Shown: positions 25,590 to 34,619, counted from the first letter of the stretch. The stretch is 64,000 bases of DNA from Pseudomonas sp. (GCF_002796985.1 NZ_PEKX01000020.1:411197-475196); one strand, 5' to 3'. Translations and numbers: made by a program. The notes: a model not told the origin generated them from the sequence alone.

Positions 25590-25927
25590 GCATTTGACCG
25601 GCCCGCCCAGGCGGTAACTTGCCGCCGAAGCAACATTCGCACGGTTCGGACTGCAGGTCTTGCCAGGGAGTGCCTCCAGCACTCCCTGGCAACTGAGCTG
25701 CGTTGTTTCGGACAACCCGCAGCCTCTTCCAAGGCCCGTACCGGTGGCGCCAACTGCGGCGCCAGCTTCCGGAAAATACTCTTGAAACTGCAGCGCTGCC
25801 CGATCGCTGGCATTCCTTCGGTACCTGGGAAGTGTCCCTCTTCCGCCTGCAGATGCATGACTCAAAGCGGTATATATCCAATAGAATCCCCAAGATTCCT
25901 TAAACCGCACTACAGGCATGTCTAGCT
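25590..25927. other. Gap between polysaccharide operon and dctB
   Basis: No gene is seen in this 338-bp stretch. It contains a perfect 14-bp stem with a 5-base loop (25660-25692, listed separately) and a smaller hairpin TGGCGCC-N6-GGCGCCA (25745-25764). I found no convincing promoter for dctB. Confidence 0.6.
25660..25692. repeat. Perfect 14-bp inverted repeat after gmhB
   Basis: TTGCCAGGGAGTGC and GCACTCCCTGGCAA surround a CTCCA loop. The stem is very stable but no T-run follows on either strand, so it is not a classic Rho-independent terminator. It may protect the operon's 3' end or be a leftover of a mobile element. Confidence 0.75.
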
Positions 25928-27718
25928 ATGACTAATCGGTTTGGCTGGTACGCCCTGATATTGTTGTTGGCTGGCCCCCTACTCTGGCCCCTCCACCACT
26001 TCGCCGAGCGCTACTACAGCGAGCAACTGGCCGAACAGAACCAGCAGACCCTCGACCTCTACGTCGCGAACCTGCTCGGCACCCTGCGCCGTTACGAAGA
26101 CCTGCCACCCATCCTCGGTGAGCTGCCGACGCTGCGCTCCGCGCTGCAAGCCCCGGAAAGCCTGACGGCACAGAACGCCGCCAACCTGGAGCTGCAGCGC
26201 ATACGCGGGCGTACCGGAGCGGACGTCATTTACCTGATCCAGGCGGACGGCATGACCCATGCCGCCTCCAACTGGGATCAGCCGGACAGCTTCGTCGGCC
26301 GCAACTTCTCGTTCCGCCCCTACTACAAGGAAGCGACACAAGGCCGGCAGGGGCGCTTCTTTGGCCTGGGCACAACGTCCAAACGGCGCGGTTACTACTT
26401 CGCCAGCGACGTACGAGAGGGGGGGAAGCTGCTCGGCGTGCTGGTGGTGAAGGTCGACCTCGAACACATGGAGCAGCTCTGGGGCAATACGCCGGAGCAG
26501 TTGCTGGTAATGGACTCCAATGGCGTCGTTATTCTCTCCTCCAGCAACGCGTGGCGTTTCCGCACGGCCAAGGAGCTGTCGCCTGCCAAGCAGCGTGAAA
26601 TCGCCGAGAACATCCCCTATCCCGTGCTGCATCCTGCCCCGCTGAAGATCGACCCGCGCCGATGGATCAGCCAAAGCCGCCACCTGCCGGAGACTGGCTG
26701 GACAGTCAGCATCTATACCCCTCGCACTCAGGTCGACGCGCCCGTCCGCAGCGTCGTATTGATCGGGGCGGCGACCCTGGTTGCACTCCTTCTGCTGCTG
26801 TCGCTGCTGACCATCAGCCGTCGCCACTACCTGGAGCGCATCGCACTGGAGGCCCAGGCCAAGCACGAGCTGGAGCTGCGCGTGCAGGAGCGCACCCAGG
26901 AGCTGGAAGGCGCCAACACGAAATTGCAGCAGGAAGTCAGCAACCGCGAGCAGGCACAGCGCGAATTGCTGCACGCCCAGGACGAAGTGGTTCAGGCCGG
27001 CAAGCTCACCGCCCTGGGCACCATGTCCGCCAGCATCAGCCATGAGCTCAACCAGCCTTTGGCGGCAATCCGCAGCTACGCCGACAACGCCCGCGTACTG
27101 CTCGACCATGAACGCTACGACGATGCACGCGGCAACCTGCAACAGATCGGCGAACTGACCGGGCGCATGGCCTCGATCATCGGCCACCTCAAGGCCTACG
27201 CCCGCGGCGCACGCCGGGCGCCAGAGAACGTCGCACTGCAACCGGCGATCAATGACGCCCTGGCGCTGGTTGCCCAGCGCCGCCAGGCCATGAATGTGGA
27301 GCTGCTGCGCGATCTGCCGGATGCGGCTATCTGGGTGCAGGCCGGCGAGACAAGGCTACGACAGATCCTCTCCAACCTGCTCTCCAATGCTCTCGACGCC
27401 CTGACCGAGAAGGGCCTGCCAAGGCGCATCTGGCTGACCACCGAGCAAACGCCCGAACGCATCATCCTGTCCCTGCGCGACAACGGTCCAGGCTTCTCAG
27501 AAGAAGCCCTGGCCCATGCCCGCGAGCCGTTCTTTACCACCAAGACCAGCGCCAAAGGCCTCGGCCTGGGCCTGGCCATCTGCGACACCTTGTTACGCAC
27601 TCTGGGTGGGCACCTGGAATTGGGCAATCACCCCGAGGGCGGCGCTCTCGTACAATTGCACCTGTTGCCGGGCATCCCCGGTGTGACCCTGACGCCACAG
27701 GAGGAAACCCGCGCATGA
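25928..27718 (+). CDS. dctB: C4-dicarboxylate sensor histidine kinase DctB
   Basis: A membrane sensor kinase of 596 residues. There is one span near residues 8-26, a periplasmic double-PAS-type sensor (about 30-275) with the C4-dicarboxylate-sensor style stretch RNFSFRPYYKEATQGRQGRFFG, and a second span near 278-298. A coiled coil and HisKA domain follow with the phosphoacceptor in SASISHELNQPLAAI (His 372). The ATPase domain has the N-box LSNLLSNALDAL and the G-box KGLGLGLAICDTLL. It overlaps dctD by four bases. It corresponds to PA5165, but the DctPQM transporter usually downstream is missing here. Confidence 0.92.
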   Translation: MTNRFGWYALILLLAGPLLWPLHHFAERYYSEQLAEQNQQTLDLYVANLLGTLRRYEDLPPILGELPTLRSALQAPESLTAQNAANLELQRIRGRTGADVIYLIQADGMTHAASNWDQPDSFVGRNFSFRPYYKEATQGRQGRFFGLGTTSKRRGYYFASDVREGGKLLGVLVVKVDLEHMEQLWGNTPEQLLVMDSNGVVILSSSNAWRFRTAKELSPAKQREIAENIPYPVLHPAPLKIDPRRWISQSRHLPETGWTVSIYTPRTQVDAPVRSVVLIGAATLVALLLLLSLLTISRRHYLERIALEAQAKHELELRVQERTQELEGANTKLQQEVSNREQAQRELLHAQDEVVQAGKLTALGTMSASISHELNQPLAAIRSYADNARVLLDHERYDDARGNLQQIGELTGRMASIIGHLKAYARGARRAPENVALQPAINDALALVAQRRQAMNVELLRDLPDAAIWVQAGETRLRQILSNLLSNALDALTEKGLPRRIWLTTEQTPERIILSLRDNGPGFSEEALAHAREPFFTTKTSAKGLGLGLAICDTLLRTLGGHLELGNHPEGGALVQLHLLPGIPGVTLTPQEETRA

Positions 27719-29109
27719 GTTCGGCTGAGCCGTTCGACACCACCACCCAGGTGCTGCTGATCGATGACGATCCGCACCTGCGCCAAGCGCTCTGCCAGAC
27801 CCTCGACCTCGCCGGCTTCAAGGTGGTCGCCCTGGGCGATGCGCGACAGATCGATCCGCAGCAGGCGCGGGACTGGCCGGGAGTGATCGTCAGCGACATC
27901 CGCATGCCGGGCATCGATGGCTTGCAACTGCTGGAACAGTTGCACGCGCAGGACTCCGAGCTACCGGTGATTCTGGTCACCGGCCATGGCGACGTGCCCC
28001 TGGCCGTGAAGGCCATGCGCTCAGGCGCCTACGACTTCCTCGAAAAGCCGTTTCCCAGCGACGCACTGCTGGACAGCGTGCGCCGCGCGCTCGATGTGCG
28101 CCGACTGGTGCTGGACAACCGAAGCCTGCGCCTGGCGCTGACCGAGCAGAAGGAAGTTCGTGGCCGGCTGGTCGGCCAGTCCGCTCCGATGCAACGCCTG
28201 CAGCAACAGGTCGCCTCTCTCGCGGCGATCCACGCGGACGTGCTGGTCCTGGGCGAAACCGGCTCAGGCAAGGAGGTCGTCGCCCGCGCCCTGCATGACC
28301 TGTCGAGCCGCCGCAACGGCCCCTTCGTCGCTATCAACGCCGGCGCGCTGGCGGAGTCGGTGGTCGAGAGCGAACTGTTCGGCCACGAACAAGGCGCCTT
28401 CACTGGCGCGCAGAAGCGCCGCATCGGCAAGTTCGAGTTCGCCAACGGCGGCACGCTGTTCCTCGACGAAATCGAGAGCATGAGCCTGGACGTGCAGGTG
28501 AAGCTGCTGCGCCTGTTGCAGGAGCGCACCGTCGAACGACTGGGCTCGAACCAGCTCATCCCGCTGGATATCCGCATCATTGCAGCGACGAAGGAAGACC
28601 TGCGTCTGGCTTCGGACGAAGGCCGCTTTCGCGCCGACCTTTATTACCGCCTGAATGTCGCCAGCCTGCGCATCCCACCGCTGCGCGAACGGGGCGATGA
28701 CATCCTTCTTTTGTTTCAGCACTTTGCCGAACGCGGCGCAGAACGCCATGGCCTGACCGCCCGCCCACTGGACTCGGCGCAGCGCGCGCAACTGCTGGCC
28801 CACGGCTGGCCGGGCAATGTCCGCGAGCTGCAAAACGCGGCGGAGCGTTATGCCCTCGGGCTGGACCTCGGCCTGGACGATAGCCATGGCCGTGCCATGG
28901 CCGTCGCCCCAGGTGCCGGGCTGAACGAGCAGGTGGACTCTTTCGAGCGCTCACTGATCGCCGCCGAGATGGGCCGTTCGCACAACTCCCTACGCAGCCT
29001 TGCCGAAGCTCTGGGCCTGCCACGCAAGACCCTGCACGACAAACTGCGCAAGCACGGGCTGCTGTTCTCCGGCAGTGGCGGAAATTCCGCCGACGATGCC
29101 GACGGCTGA
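27715..29109 (+). CDS. dctD: Sigma-54-dependent response regulator DctD
   Basis: 464 residues. A receiver domain (1-120) has phosphoacceptor Asp 61 in VSDIRMPGIDG. The AAA+ domain has Walker A GETGSGKE (180-187) and an intact GAFTGA loop (227-232), which contacts sigma-54 RNA polymerase. The C-terminus is a Fis-type HTH (SLRSLAEALGLPRKTLHDKLRKHG). It should activate transport genes for succinate, fumarate and malate in response to DctB. Only about 80 bp after its stop lies a strong sigma-54 promoter, but no transporter gene follows it. Confidence 0.94.
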   Translation: MSSAEPFDTTTQVLLIDDDPHLRQALCQTLDLAGFKVVALGDARQIDPQQARDWPGVIVSDIRMPGIDGLQLLEQLHAQDSELPVILVTGHGDVPLAVKAMRSGAYDFLEKPFPSDALLDSVRRALDVRRLVLDNRSLRLALTEQKEVRGRLVGQSAPMQRLQQQVASLAAIHADVLVLGETGSGKEVVARALHDLSSRRNGPFVAINAGALAESVVESELFGHEQGAFTGAQKRRIGKFEFANGGTLFLDEIESMSLDVQVKLLRLLQERTVERLGSNQLIPLDIRIIAATKEDLRLASDEGRFRADLYYRLNVASLRIPPLRERGDDILLLFQHFAERGAERHGLTARPLDSAQRAQLLAHGWPGNVRELQNAAERYALGLDLGLDDSHGRAMAVAPGAGLNEQVDSFERSLIAAEMGRSHNSLRSLAEALGLPRKTLHDKLRKHGLLFSGSGGNSADDADG

Positions 29110-29185
29110 GCGAAAATCCGCCGATCGCCGCGCCTGCTACCCACGGCGAACGGCGCCGTAGCGCGGTGTGGCGCTATCTTCTGCC

Positions 29186-29202
29186 CTGGCACACACCTTG
29201 CT
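29186..29202 (+). promoter_or_regulatory. Sigma-54 (RpoN) promoter, -24/-12 type
   Basis: CTGGCACACACCTTGCT matches the YTGGCAC-N5-TTGCW consensus with the required 10 bases between GG (29188-29189) and GC (29200-29201). The expected start is about 29213. It sits directly after the gene for the sigma-54 activator DctD, exactly where the dctPQM promoter would be, but the nearest downstream gene is arcD, about 480 bp away. Confidence 0.8.
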
Positions 29203-29617
29203 CTAAGACACGGATGCGATTGCCTTGTGCATCACATGTCGCGGCGTGCTCGTCACATCGCGCCCGCTGGGCCACGAACCCGGCGGTGTCCTTCGGGCTT
29301 CTTGCCATCTCGCGCCTTCATCTTGCAGGGCGCATCGCCGGGTGCAGTGATCCTGCCCCGGCCAATCCCCTTCCCTTCCAGCGTCGTTCAGGACTTTCCT
29401 ACATAACGCGCCTTCGACCGTCCGTGTCGGCGAAATTTTCGCCACCACTCGGCCTGTCTGGGCCGGCGTATCCGGCTGCCATTTAGCGGTCACGAGATCG
29501 CGATCAAAACTTCACGAAAAACCCCTCTAAATCGGGCACTAATGCAAAACCTCTCCTATGGTTTATGCGGGGTGGGCAGAGCGGGAAGTACTGCCCAATA
29601 CATTGGATAGCAAGCTA

Positions 29618-29660
29618 TTGACCTGAATCAGGAGTGCCCCGCCAAGACGGGCGCTAAATA
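29618..29660 (+). promoter_or_regulatory. arcD promoter: arcDABC promoter with Anr box
   Basis: TTGAC-CTGA-ATCAG (29618-29631) is an FNR/Anr-type site. A TAAATA -10 element follows at 29655-29660. The distance puts the box centre near -41.5 relative to a start at about 29666, the position of class II activation by Anr under low oxygen, as established for the P. aeruginosa arc operon. I did not identify a clear ArgR site. Confidence 0.8.
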
Positions 29661-29696
29661 GCCTCACTCTCCAACTTCCTATAGGGAGATTCTTAA

Positions 29697-31148
29697 ATGT
29701 CGCAAGAAAGCAGCCAAAAGCTAAAGCTCGGCGCGTTAACGGCTCTTGTTGTGGGCTCGATGATCGGCGGGGGGATCTTCTCTCTCCCGCAAAACATGGC
29801 AGCCAGCGCGGACGTTGGCGCCATCCTGATCGGCTGGGCCATCACTGCGGTGGGCATGCTGACCCTGGCCTTCGTCTTCCAGACCCTGGCCAACCGTAAA
29901 CCCCAACTCGACGGCGGTGTGTACGCATACGCCAAGGCCGGTTTCGGTGACTACATGGGCTTCTCCTCGGCCTGGGGTTACTGGATCAGCGCCTGGTTGG
30001 GCAACGTCGGCTACTTCCTCCTGCTGTTCAGCACCCTGGGCTACTTCTTCCCGATCTTCGGCAAGGGTGACACCGTCGCGGCGATCGTCGGCGCGTCGGT
30101 CCTCTTGTGGGCCCTGCACTTCCTGGTGCTGCGCGGGATCAAGGAAGCTGCGTTCATCAACACCGTCACCACGGTGGCGAAGATCGTCCCGCTGTTCCTG
30201 TTCATCCTGATCTGCCTGTTCGCCTTCAAGCTGGACATCTTCACTGCAGACATCTGGGGCAAGAGCAATCCTGACCTGGGCAGTGTGATGAACCAGGTGC
30301 GCAACATGATGCTGGTCACCGTGTGGGTGTTCATCGGCATCGAGGGCGCGAGCATCTTCTCCTCCCGTGCGGAAAAACGCTCGGACGTCGGTAAGGCCAC
30401 CGTGATCGGCTTCATCACCGTCCTGCTGCTGCTGGTCCTGGTGAACGTGCTGTCCATGGGCGTGATGACCCAGCCGGAACTGGCCAAGCTGCAGAACCCG
30501 TCGATGGCGCTGGTGCTGGAGCATGTGGTCGGTCACTGGGGCGCTGTCCTGATCAGTGTCGGTCTGCTGATCTCCCTGCTGGGTGCCCTGCTCTCCTGGG
30601 TACTGCTCTGCGCCGAGATCATGTTCGCCGCCGCCAAGGACCACACCATGCCGGAGTTTCTCCGCAAGGAGAACGCCAACCAGGTGCCGGCCAATGCCCT
30701 CTGGCTGACCAACATCTGCGTACAGGTCTTCCTGGTCATCGTGTTCTTCACCTCCGGCAGCACCGACGGTGGCATGGACCCGTACACCAAGATGCTGCTG
30801 CTGGCGACCTCGATGATCCTGATCCCGTACTTCTGGTCCGCCGCCTACGGCCTGCTGCTGGCAGTCAAGGGCGAGACCTACGAGACCGACTCGGCTGATC
30901 GCACCAAAGACCTGATCATCGCCGGCATCTCGGTTATCTACGCGGTGTGGCTGATCTACGCAGGCGGCCTGAAATACCTGCTGCTGTCGGCGCTGCTGTA
31001 TGCGCCCGGCGTCATCCTCTTCGCCAAAGCGAAACATGAAGTGGGCCAACCCATCTTCACCAATGTCGAGAAGCTGATCTTCGCGGTTGTCGTGATCGGT
31101 GCACTGATCGCGGCCTATGGCCTCTACGACGGCTTCCTTACTCTGTAA
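29697..31148 (+). CDS. arcD: Arginine/ornithine antiporter
   Basis: An APC-superfamily transporter of 483 residues with about 12-13 membrane segments. It exchanges external arginine for internal ornithine, so the deiminase pathway yields ATP without net transport cost. The family start KLGALTALVVGSMIGGGIFSLP is at residues 9-30, with the conserved GSMIGGGIFSLPQN substrate loop. AGGGAG at 29683-29688 is well placed for the ATG. It is the first gene of arcDABC. Confidence 0.96.
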   Translation: MSQESSQKLKLGALTALVVGSMIGGGIFSLPQNMAASADVGAILIGWAITAVGMLTLAFVFQTLANRKPQLDGGVYAYAKAGFGDYMGFSSAWGYWISAWLGNVGYFLLLFSTLGYFFPIFGKGDTVAAIVGASVLLWALHFLVLRGIKEAAFINTVTTVAKIVPLFLFILICLFAFKLDIFTADIWGKSNPDLGSVMNQVRNMMLVTVWVFIGIEGASIFSSRAEKRSDVGKATVIGFITVLLLLVLVNVLSMGVMTQPELAKLQNPSMALVLEHVVGHWGAVLISVGLLISLLGALLSWVLLCAEIMFAAAKDHTMPEFLRKENANQVPANALWLTNICVQVFLVIVFFTSGSTDGGMDPYTKMLLLATSMILIPYFWSAAYGLLLAVKGETYETDSADRTKDLIIAGISVIYAVWLIYAGGLKYLLLSALLYAPGVILFAKAKHEVGQPIFTNVEKLIFAVVVIGALIAAYGLYDGFLTL

Positions 31149-31164
31149 CTCCTGGAGACATCTC

Positions 31165-32421
31165 ATGAGCACGGAAAAAACCAAACTTGGCGTCCATTCT
31201 GAAGCTGGCAAACTACGCAAAGTGATGGTCTGCTCGCCTGGACTCGCCCATCAACGCCTGACCCCGAGCAACTGCGACGAGTTGCTGTTCGACGACGTTA
31301 TCTGGGTGAACCAGGCGAAGCGCGACCACTTCGACTTCGTCACCAAGATGCGCGAACGCGGCATCGATGTTCTGGAAATGCACAACCTGCTGACCGACAT
31401 CGTGGCGAACCCCGAGGCCCTCAAGTGGATCCTCGATCGCAAGATCACCGCTGACAGCGTCGGCCTTGGCCTGACCAACGAGCTGCGCTCCTGGCTCGAA
31501 GGCCTGGAGCCGCGCAAACTGGCCGAGTTCCTCATCGGCGGCGTAGCCTCCGACGACATCCCGGAAAGCGAAGGCGCCAAGGCGCTGAAGATGTACCGCG
31601 ACTACCTGGGCCACTCCAGCTTCCTGCTGCCGCCGCTGCCCAACACCCAGTTCACCCGTGACACCACCTGCTGGATCTACGGCGGTGTGACCCTGAACCC
31701 GATGTACTGGCCGGCGCGACGTCAGGAAACCCTGCTGACCACCGCCATCTACAAGTTCCACCCGGAATTCACCAACGCCGAATTCGAAGTCTGGTACGGC
31801 GATCCGGACAAGGACCACGGCATGTCCACCCTCGAAGGTGGTGACGTAATGCCCATCGGCAATGGCGTCGTCCTGATCGGCATGGGCGAACGCTCTTCCC
31901 GCCAGGCCATCGGCCAGGTAGCCCAGGCGCTGTTCGCCAAGGGTGCCGCGGAAAAAGTCATCGTCGCCGGCCTGCCCAAGTCCCGCGCCGCGATGCACCT
32001 GGACACCGTATTCACCTTCTGCGACCGCGACCTGGTCACCGTCTTCCCTGAAGTGGTGAAAGAGATCGTTCCCTTCATCCTGCGCCCGGACGAGAAGAGC
32101 CCCTACGGCATCAGCGTCCAGCGCGAAGACAAGGACTTCATGACTGTCGTCGCCGAGTCCCTGGGCCTGAAGAAACTGCGTGTCGTCGAAACCGGCGGCA
32201 ACAGCTTCGCTGCCGAGCGCGAACAGTGGGACGACGGTAACAACGTGGTCTGCCTGGAACCGGGCGTCGTGGTTGGTTATGACCGCAACACCTACACCAA
32301 CACCCTGCTGCGCAAGGCTGGCGTGGAAGTCATCACCATCAGCGCCGGCGAGCTGGGCCGGGGCCGTGGCGGCGGTCACTGCATGACCTGCCCGATCATC
32401 CGCGACCCGATCGACTATTGA
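31165..32421 (+). CDS. arcA: Arginine deiminase
   Basis: Hydrolyses arginine to citrulline and ammonia, the first step of anaerobic arginine fermentation. 418 residues, as in P. aeruginosa. The N-terminal VHSEAGKLRKVMVCSPGL, the substrate loop FTRDTTCWIYGG near 165, HLDTVFTF with the catalytic histidine near 278, and the catalytic cysteine in GRGGGHCMTCP (Cys 406) are all present. The ATG at 31165 follows a GGAG ribosome site; an upstream extension overlaps arcD and was rejected. Confidence 0.97.
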   Translation: MSTEKTKLGVHSEAGKLRKVMVCSPGLAHQRLTPSNCDELLFDDVIWVNQAKRDHFDFVTKMRERGIDVLEMHNLLTDIVANPEALKWILDRKITADSVGLGLTNELRSWLEGLEPRKLAEFLIGGVASDDIPESEGAKALKMYRDYLGHSSFLLPPLPNTQFTRDTTCWIYGGVTLNPMYWPARRQETLLTTAIYKFHPEFTNAEFEVWYGDPDKDHGMSTLEGGDVMPIGNGVVLIGMGERSSRQAIGQVAQALFAKGAAEKVIVAGLPKSRAAMHLDTVFTFCDRDLVTVFPEVVKEIVPFILRPDEKSPYGISVQREDKDFMTVVAESLGLKKLRVVETGGNSFAAEREQWDDGNNVVCLEPGVVVGYDRNTYTNTLLRKAGVEVITISAGELGRGRGGGHCMTCPIIRDPIDY

Positions 32422-32476
32422 TCGATCGGCACCCGATAAACGCGACTACCTCAACCAGAGCGCATTGACCTCACGA

Positions 32477-32498
32477 GGCGGCCCTTGCCAGGGCCGCC
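32477..32498 (+). other. Stable hairpin in arcA-arcB spacer
   Basis: GGCGGCCCT and AGGGCCGCC form a perfect 9-bp stem with a TGCC loop in the 140-bp space between arcA and arcB. No T-run follows, so it is more likely a transcript-processing or stability element than a terminator. The P. aeruginosa arc mRNA is known to be processed between genes. Confidence 0.65.
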
Positions 32499-32561
32499 CG
32501 CCCCGCCAGCCACGAGCTGTACTGACGCGGGCCGAGATCGGATCCCACAAGGAGAAACACC

Positions 32562-33572
32562 ATGGCTTTCAACATGCACAACCGCAACCTGCTCAGCCTG
32601 ATGCACCACAGCACCCGCGAGTTGCGCTATCTGCTCGACCTGTCCCGCGACCTGAAGCGCGCCAAGTACACCGGTACCGAGCAGCAACACCTGAAAGGCA
32701 ACAACATTGCGCTGATCTTCGAAAAGACCTCGACCCGCACCCGCTGCGCCTTCGAAGTCGCCGCCTATGACCAGGGCGCCAACGTCACCTACATCGACCC
32801 GAACTCCTCGCAGATCGGCCACAAGGAGTCGATGAAGGACACCGCCCGCGTACTCGGCCGCATGTACGACGCCATCGAATACCGTGGCTTCAAGCAGGAG
32901 ATCGTCGAAGAACTCGCCAAGTTCGCCGGTGTTCCGGTATTCAACGGCCTGACCGACGAGTACCACCCGACCCAGATGCTGGCCGACGTGCTGACCATGC
33001 GCGAGCACAGCGACAAGCCGCTGCACGACATCAGCTACGCCTACCTGGGCGACGCCCGCAACAACATGGGTAACTCCCTGCTGCTGATCGGCGCCAAGCT
33101 CGGCATGGACGTACGCATCGCTGCACCGAAGGAACTCTGGCCGACCGACGAGCACGTCGCCGCCTGCAAGAAGTTCGCTGAAGAAAGCGGCGCCCGTATC
33201 ACCATCACCGAAGACCCGAAAGTCGCCGTCAAAGGCGTGGACTTCATCCACACCGACGTCTGGGTCTCGATGGGTGAACCGGTGGACGCCTGGGGCGAAC
33301 GCATCACCGAACTGCTGCCCTACCAGGTCAACATGGAAATCATGAAGGCCGCTGGCAACCCGCGCGTGAAGTTCATGCACTGCCTGCCTGCGTTCCACAA
33401 CAGCGAAACCAAGGTCGGCAAGGAGATCGCCGCCAAGTACCCGAACCTGAAGAACGGCATTGAAGTCACCGAAGACGTCTTCGAGTCCCCGTACAACATC
33501 GCCTTCGAGCAAGCGGAAAACCGCATGCACACCATCAAGGCAATCCTCGTTTCGACCCTCGCCGACATGTAA
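32562..33572 (+). CDS. arcB: Catabolic ornithine carbamoyltransferase
   Basis: Phosphorolyses citrulline to ornithine and carbamoyl phosphate, the second step of the pathway. 336 residues. The carbamoyl-phosphate binding motif FEKTSTRTRCAFEVAAYDQG starts near residue 54. Further motifs are EYHPTQMLADVLTM near 133, TDVWVSMGE near 230 and the HCLPAFH motif near 272. A GGAG-type ribosome site lies just upstream. Confidence 0.97.
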   Translation: MAFNMHNRNLLSLMHHSTRELRYLLDLSRDLKRAKYTGTEQQHLKGNNIALIFEKTSTRTRCAFEVAAYDQGANVTYIDPNSSQIGHKESMKDTARVLGRMYDAIEYRGFKQEIVEELAKFAGVPVFNGLTDEYHPTQMLADVLTMREHSDKPLHDISYAYLGDARNNMGNSLLLIGAKLGMDVRIAAPKELWPTDEHVAACKKFAEESGARITITEDPKVAVKGVDFIHTDVWVSMGEPVDAWGERITELLPYQVNMEIMKAAGNPRVKFMHCLPAFHNSETKVGKEIAAKYPNLKNGIEVTEDVFESPYNIAFEQAENRMHTIKAILVSTLADM

Positions 33573-33583
33573 TGCCGGATAGC

Positions 33584-33613
33584 CCCGGACCGCGACGCCG
33601 TCGTCGGTCCGGG
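33584..33613 (+). other. Hairpin in arcB-arcC spacer
   Basis: CCCGGACCG and CGGTCCGGG form a 9-bp stem around a 12-base loop, without a following T-run. It lies between the arcB stop and the arcC ribosome binding site and parallels the arcA-arcB hairpin. Confidence 0.6.
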
Positions 33614-33641
33614 CGCTCCCACTCTTTTGGAGGTACTTGAT

Positions 33642-34574
33642 ATGCGTATCGTCGTCGCATTGGGCGGTAATGCCCTGCTGCGTCGTGGCGAACCCATGAC
33701 TGCCGATAACCAGCGCATCAATGTGCGCATCGCCGCCGAGCAGATCGCCAAGGTTGCCCCGGGCAACGAACTGGTGATCGCCCACGGCAACGGCCCGCAG
33801 GTCGGCCTGCTGGCTCTGCAGGGCGCGGCCTACGAGAAGGTCAGCCCCTACCCGCTGGACGTGCTCGGCGCCGAGACCGAAGGCATGATCGGCTACATGA
33901 TCGAACAGGAAATGGGCAACCTGCTGCCGTTCGAAGTGCCGTTCGCCACCCTGCTCACCCAGGTCGAGGTCGACTCCAAGGACCCGGCCTTCCAGAACCC
34001 GACCAAGCCCATCGGCCCGGTCTACTCCAAGGAAGAGGCGGAAGCCCTCGCCAAGGAAAAAGGCTGGAGCATCGCGCCGGACGGCGACAAGTTCCGCCGC
34101 GTAGTCGCCAGCCCGCGTCCGAAGCGCATCTTCGAGATTCGCCCGGTCAAGTGGCTGCTGGAGAAAGGCACCATCGTCATCTGCGCAGGTGGCGGCGGCA
34201 TCCCGACCATGTACGACGAATCCGGCAAGAAACTCTCCGGCGTCGAAGCGGTGATCGACAAGGACCTCTGCTCCTCGCTGCTGGCCCAGGAATTGTCGGC
34301 TGACATCCTGATCATCGCCACCGACGTGGACGCCGCCTACATCGACTGGGGCAAGCCCACTCAGAAAGCCATTGCCCAGGCCCACCCGGATGAGCTGGAG
34401 CGCTTGGGCTTCGCCGCCGGCTCCATGGGGCCGAAGGTCATGGCCGCCATCGAGTTCGCCCGCGCGACGGGCAAGGACGCGGTGATCGGTTCGCTGGAAA
34501 ACATCGTTGCCATCACCCAAGGCAAGTCCGGTACTCGCGTCAGCACCAAGAAAGCTGGCATCGAATACCGCTGA
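33642..34574 (+). CDS. arcC: Carbamate kinase
   Basis: Makes ATP from ADP and carbamoyl phosphate, the energy-yielding step of arginine fermentation. 310 residues in the amino-acid kinase fold: MRIVVALGGNALLRRGEPM at the N-terminus, HGNGPQVGLLALQ near residue 48, CAGGGGIPTMYD near 185 and the DKDLCSSLLAQEL stretch near 207. The ATG at 33642 has TTGGAGGT eight bases upstream, which decides it over an in-frame codon within that ribosome site. It ends the arcDABC operon. Confidence 0.97.
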   Translation: MRIVVALGGNALLRRGEPMTADNQRINVRIAAEQIAKVAPGNELVIAHGNGPQVGLLALQGAAYEKVSPYPLDVLGAETEGMIGYMIEQEMGNLLPFEVPFATLLTQVEVDSKDPAFQNPTKPIGPVYSKEEAEALAKEKGWSIAPDGDKFRRVVASPRPKRIFEIRPVKWLLEKGTIVICAGGGGIPTMYDESGKKLSGVEAVIDKDLCSSLLAQELSADILIIATDVDAAYIDWGKPTQKAIAQAHPDELERLGFAAGSMGPKVMAAIEFARATGKDAVIGSLENIVAITQGKSGTRVSTKKAGIEYR

Positions 34575-34589
34575 GTTTCGCCGCTGAAT

Positions 34590-34619
34590 AAAACGGGAGC
34601 CCTTCGCGGCTCCCGTTTT
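34590..34619 (+). terminator. arcDABC terminator
   Basis: AAAACGGGAGCC and GGCTCCCGTTTT form a 12-bp stem with a CTTCGC loop ending in a T-run, 16 bp after the arcC stop. Confidence 0.93.

Larger units (their letters stand above)
29110..29696. other. Gene-free gap between dctD and arcD
   Basis: This is a 587-bp stretch where P. aeruginosa has dctPQM. It holds a sigma-54 promoter near its left end and the arcD promoter with Anr box near its right end. Between them is a palindrome GGCGAAA-T-TTTCGCC (29429-29443) of unknown role. I see no recognisable fragment of a TRAP transporter gene; the open frames present have no family features. Confidence 0.7.

Noticed and set aside
29166..29486. A 106-codon open frame after the sigma-54 promoter, considered as a remnant of dctP or a new small gene
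   Set aside because: It starts upstream of the promoter's expected start point, lacks a signal peptide typical of DctP, and has no ribosome binding site.
29203..29600. A CrcZ-like sigma-54-dependent small RNA
   Set aside because: The repeated A-rich Hfq/Crc-binding motifs typical of CrcZ are not present, and its usual neighbours cbrA/cbrB are absent.
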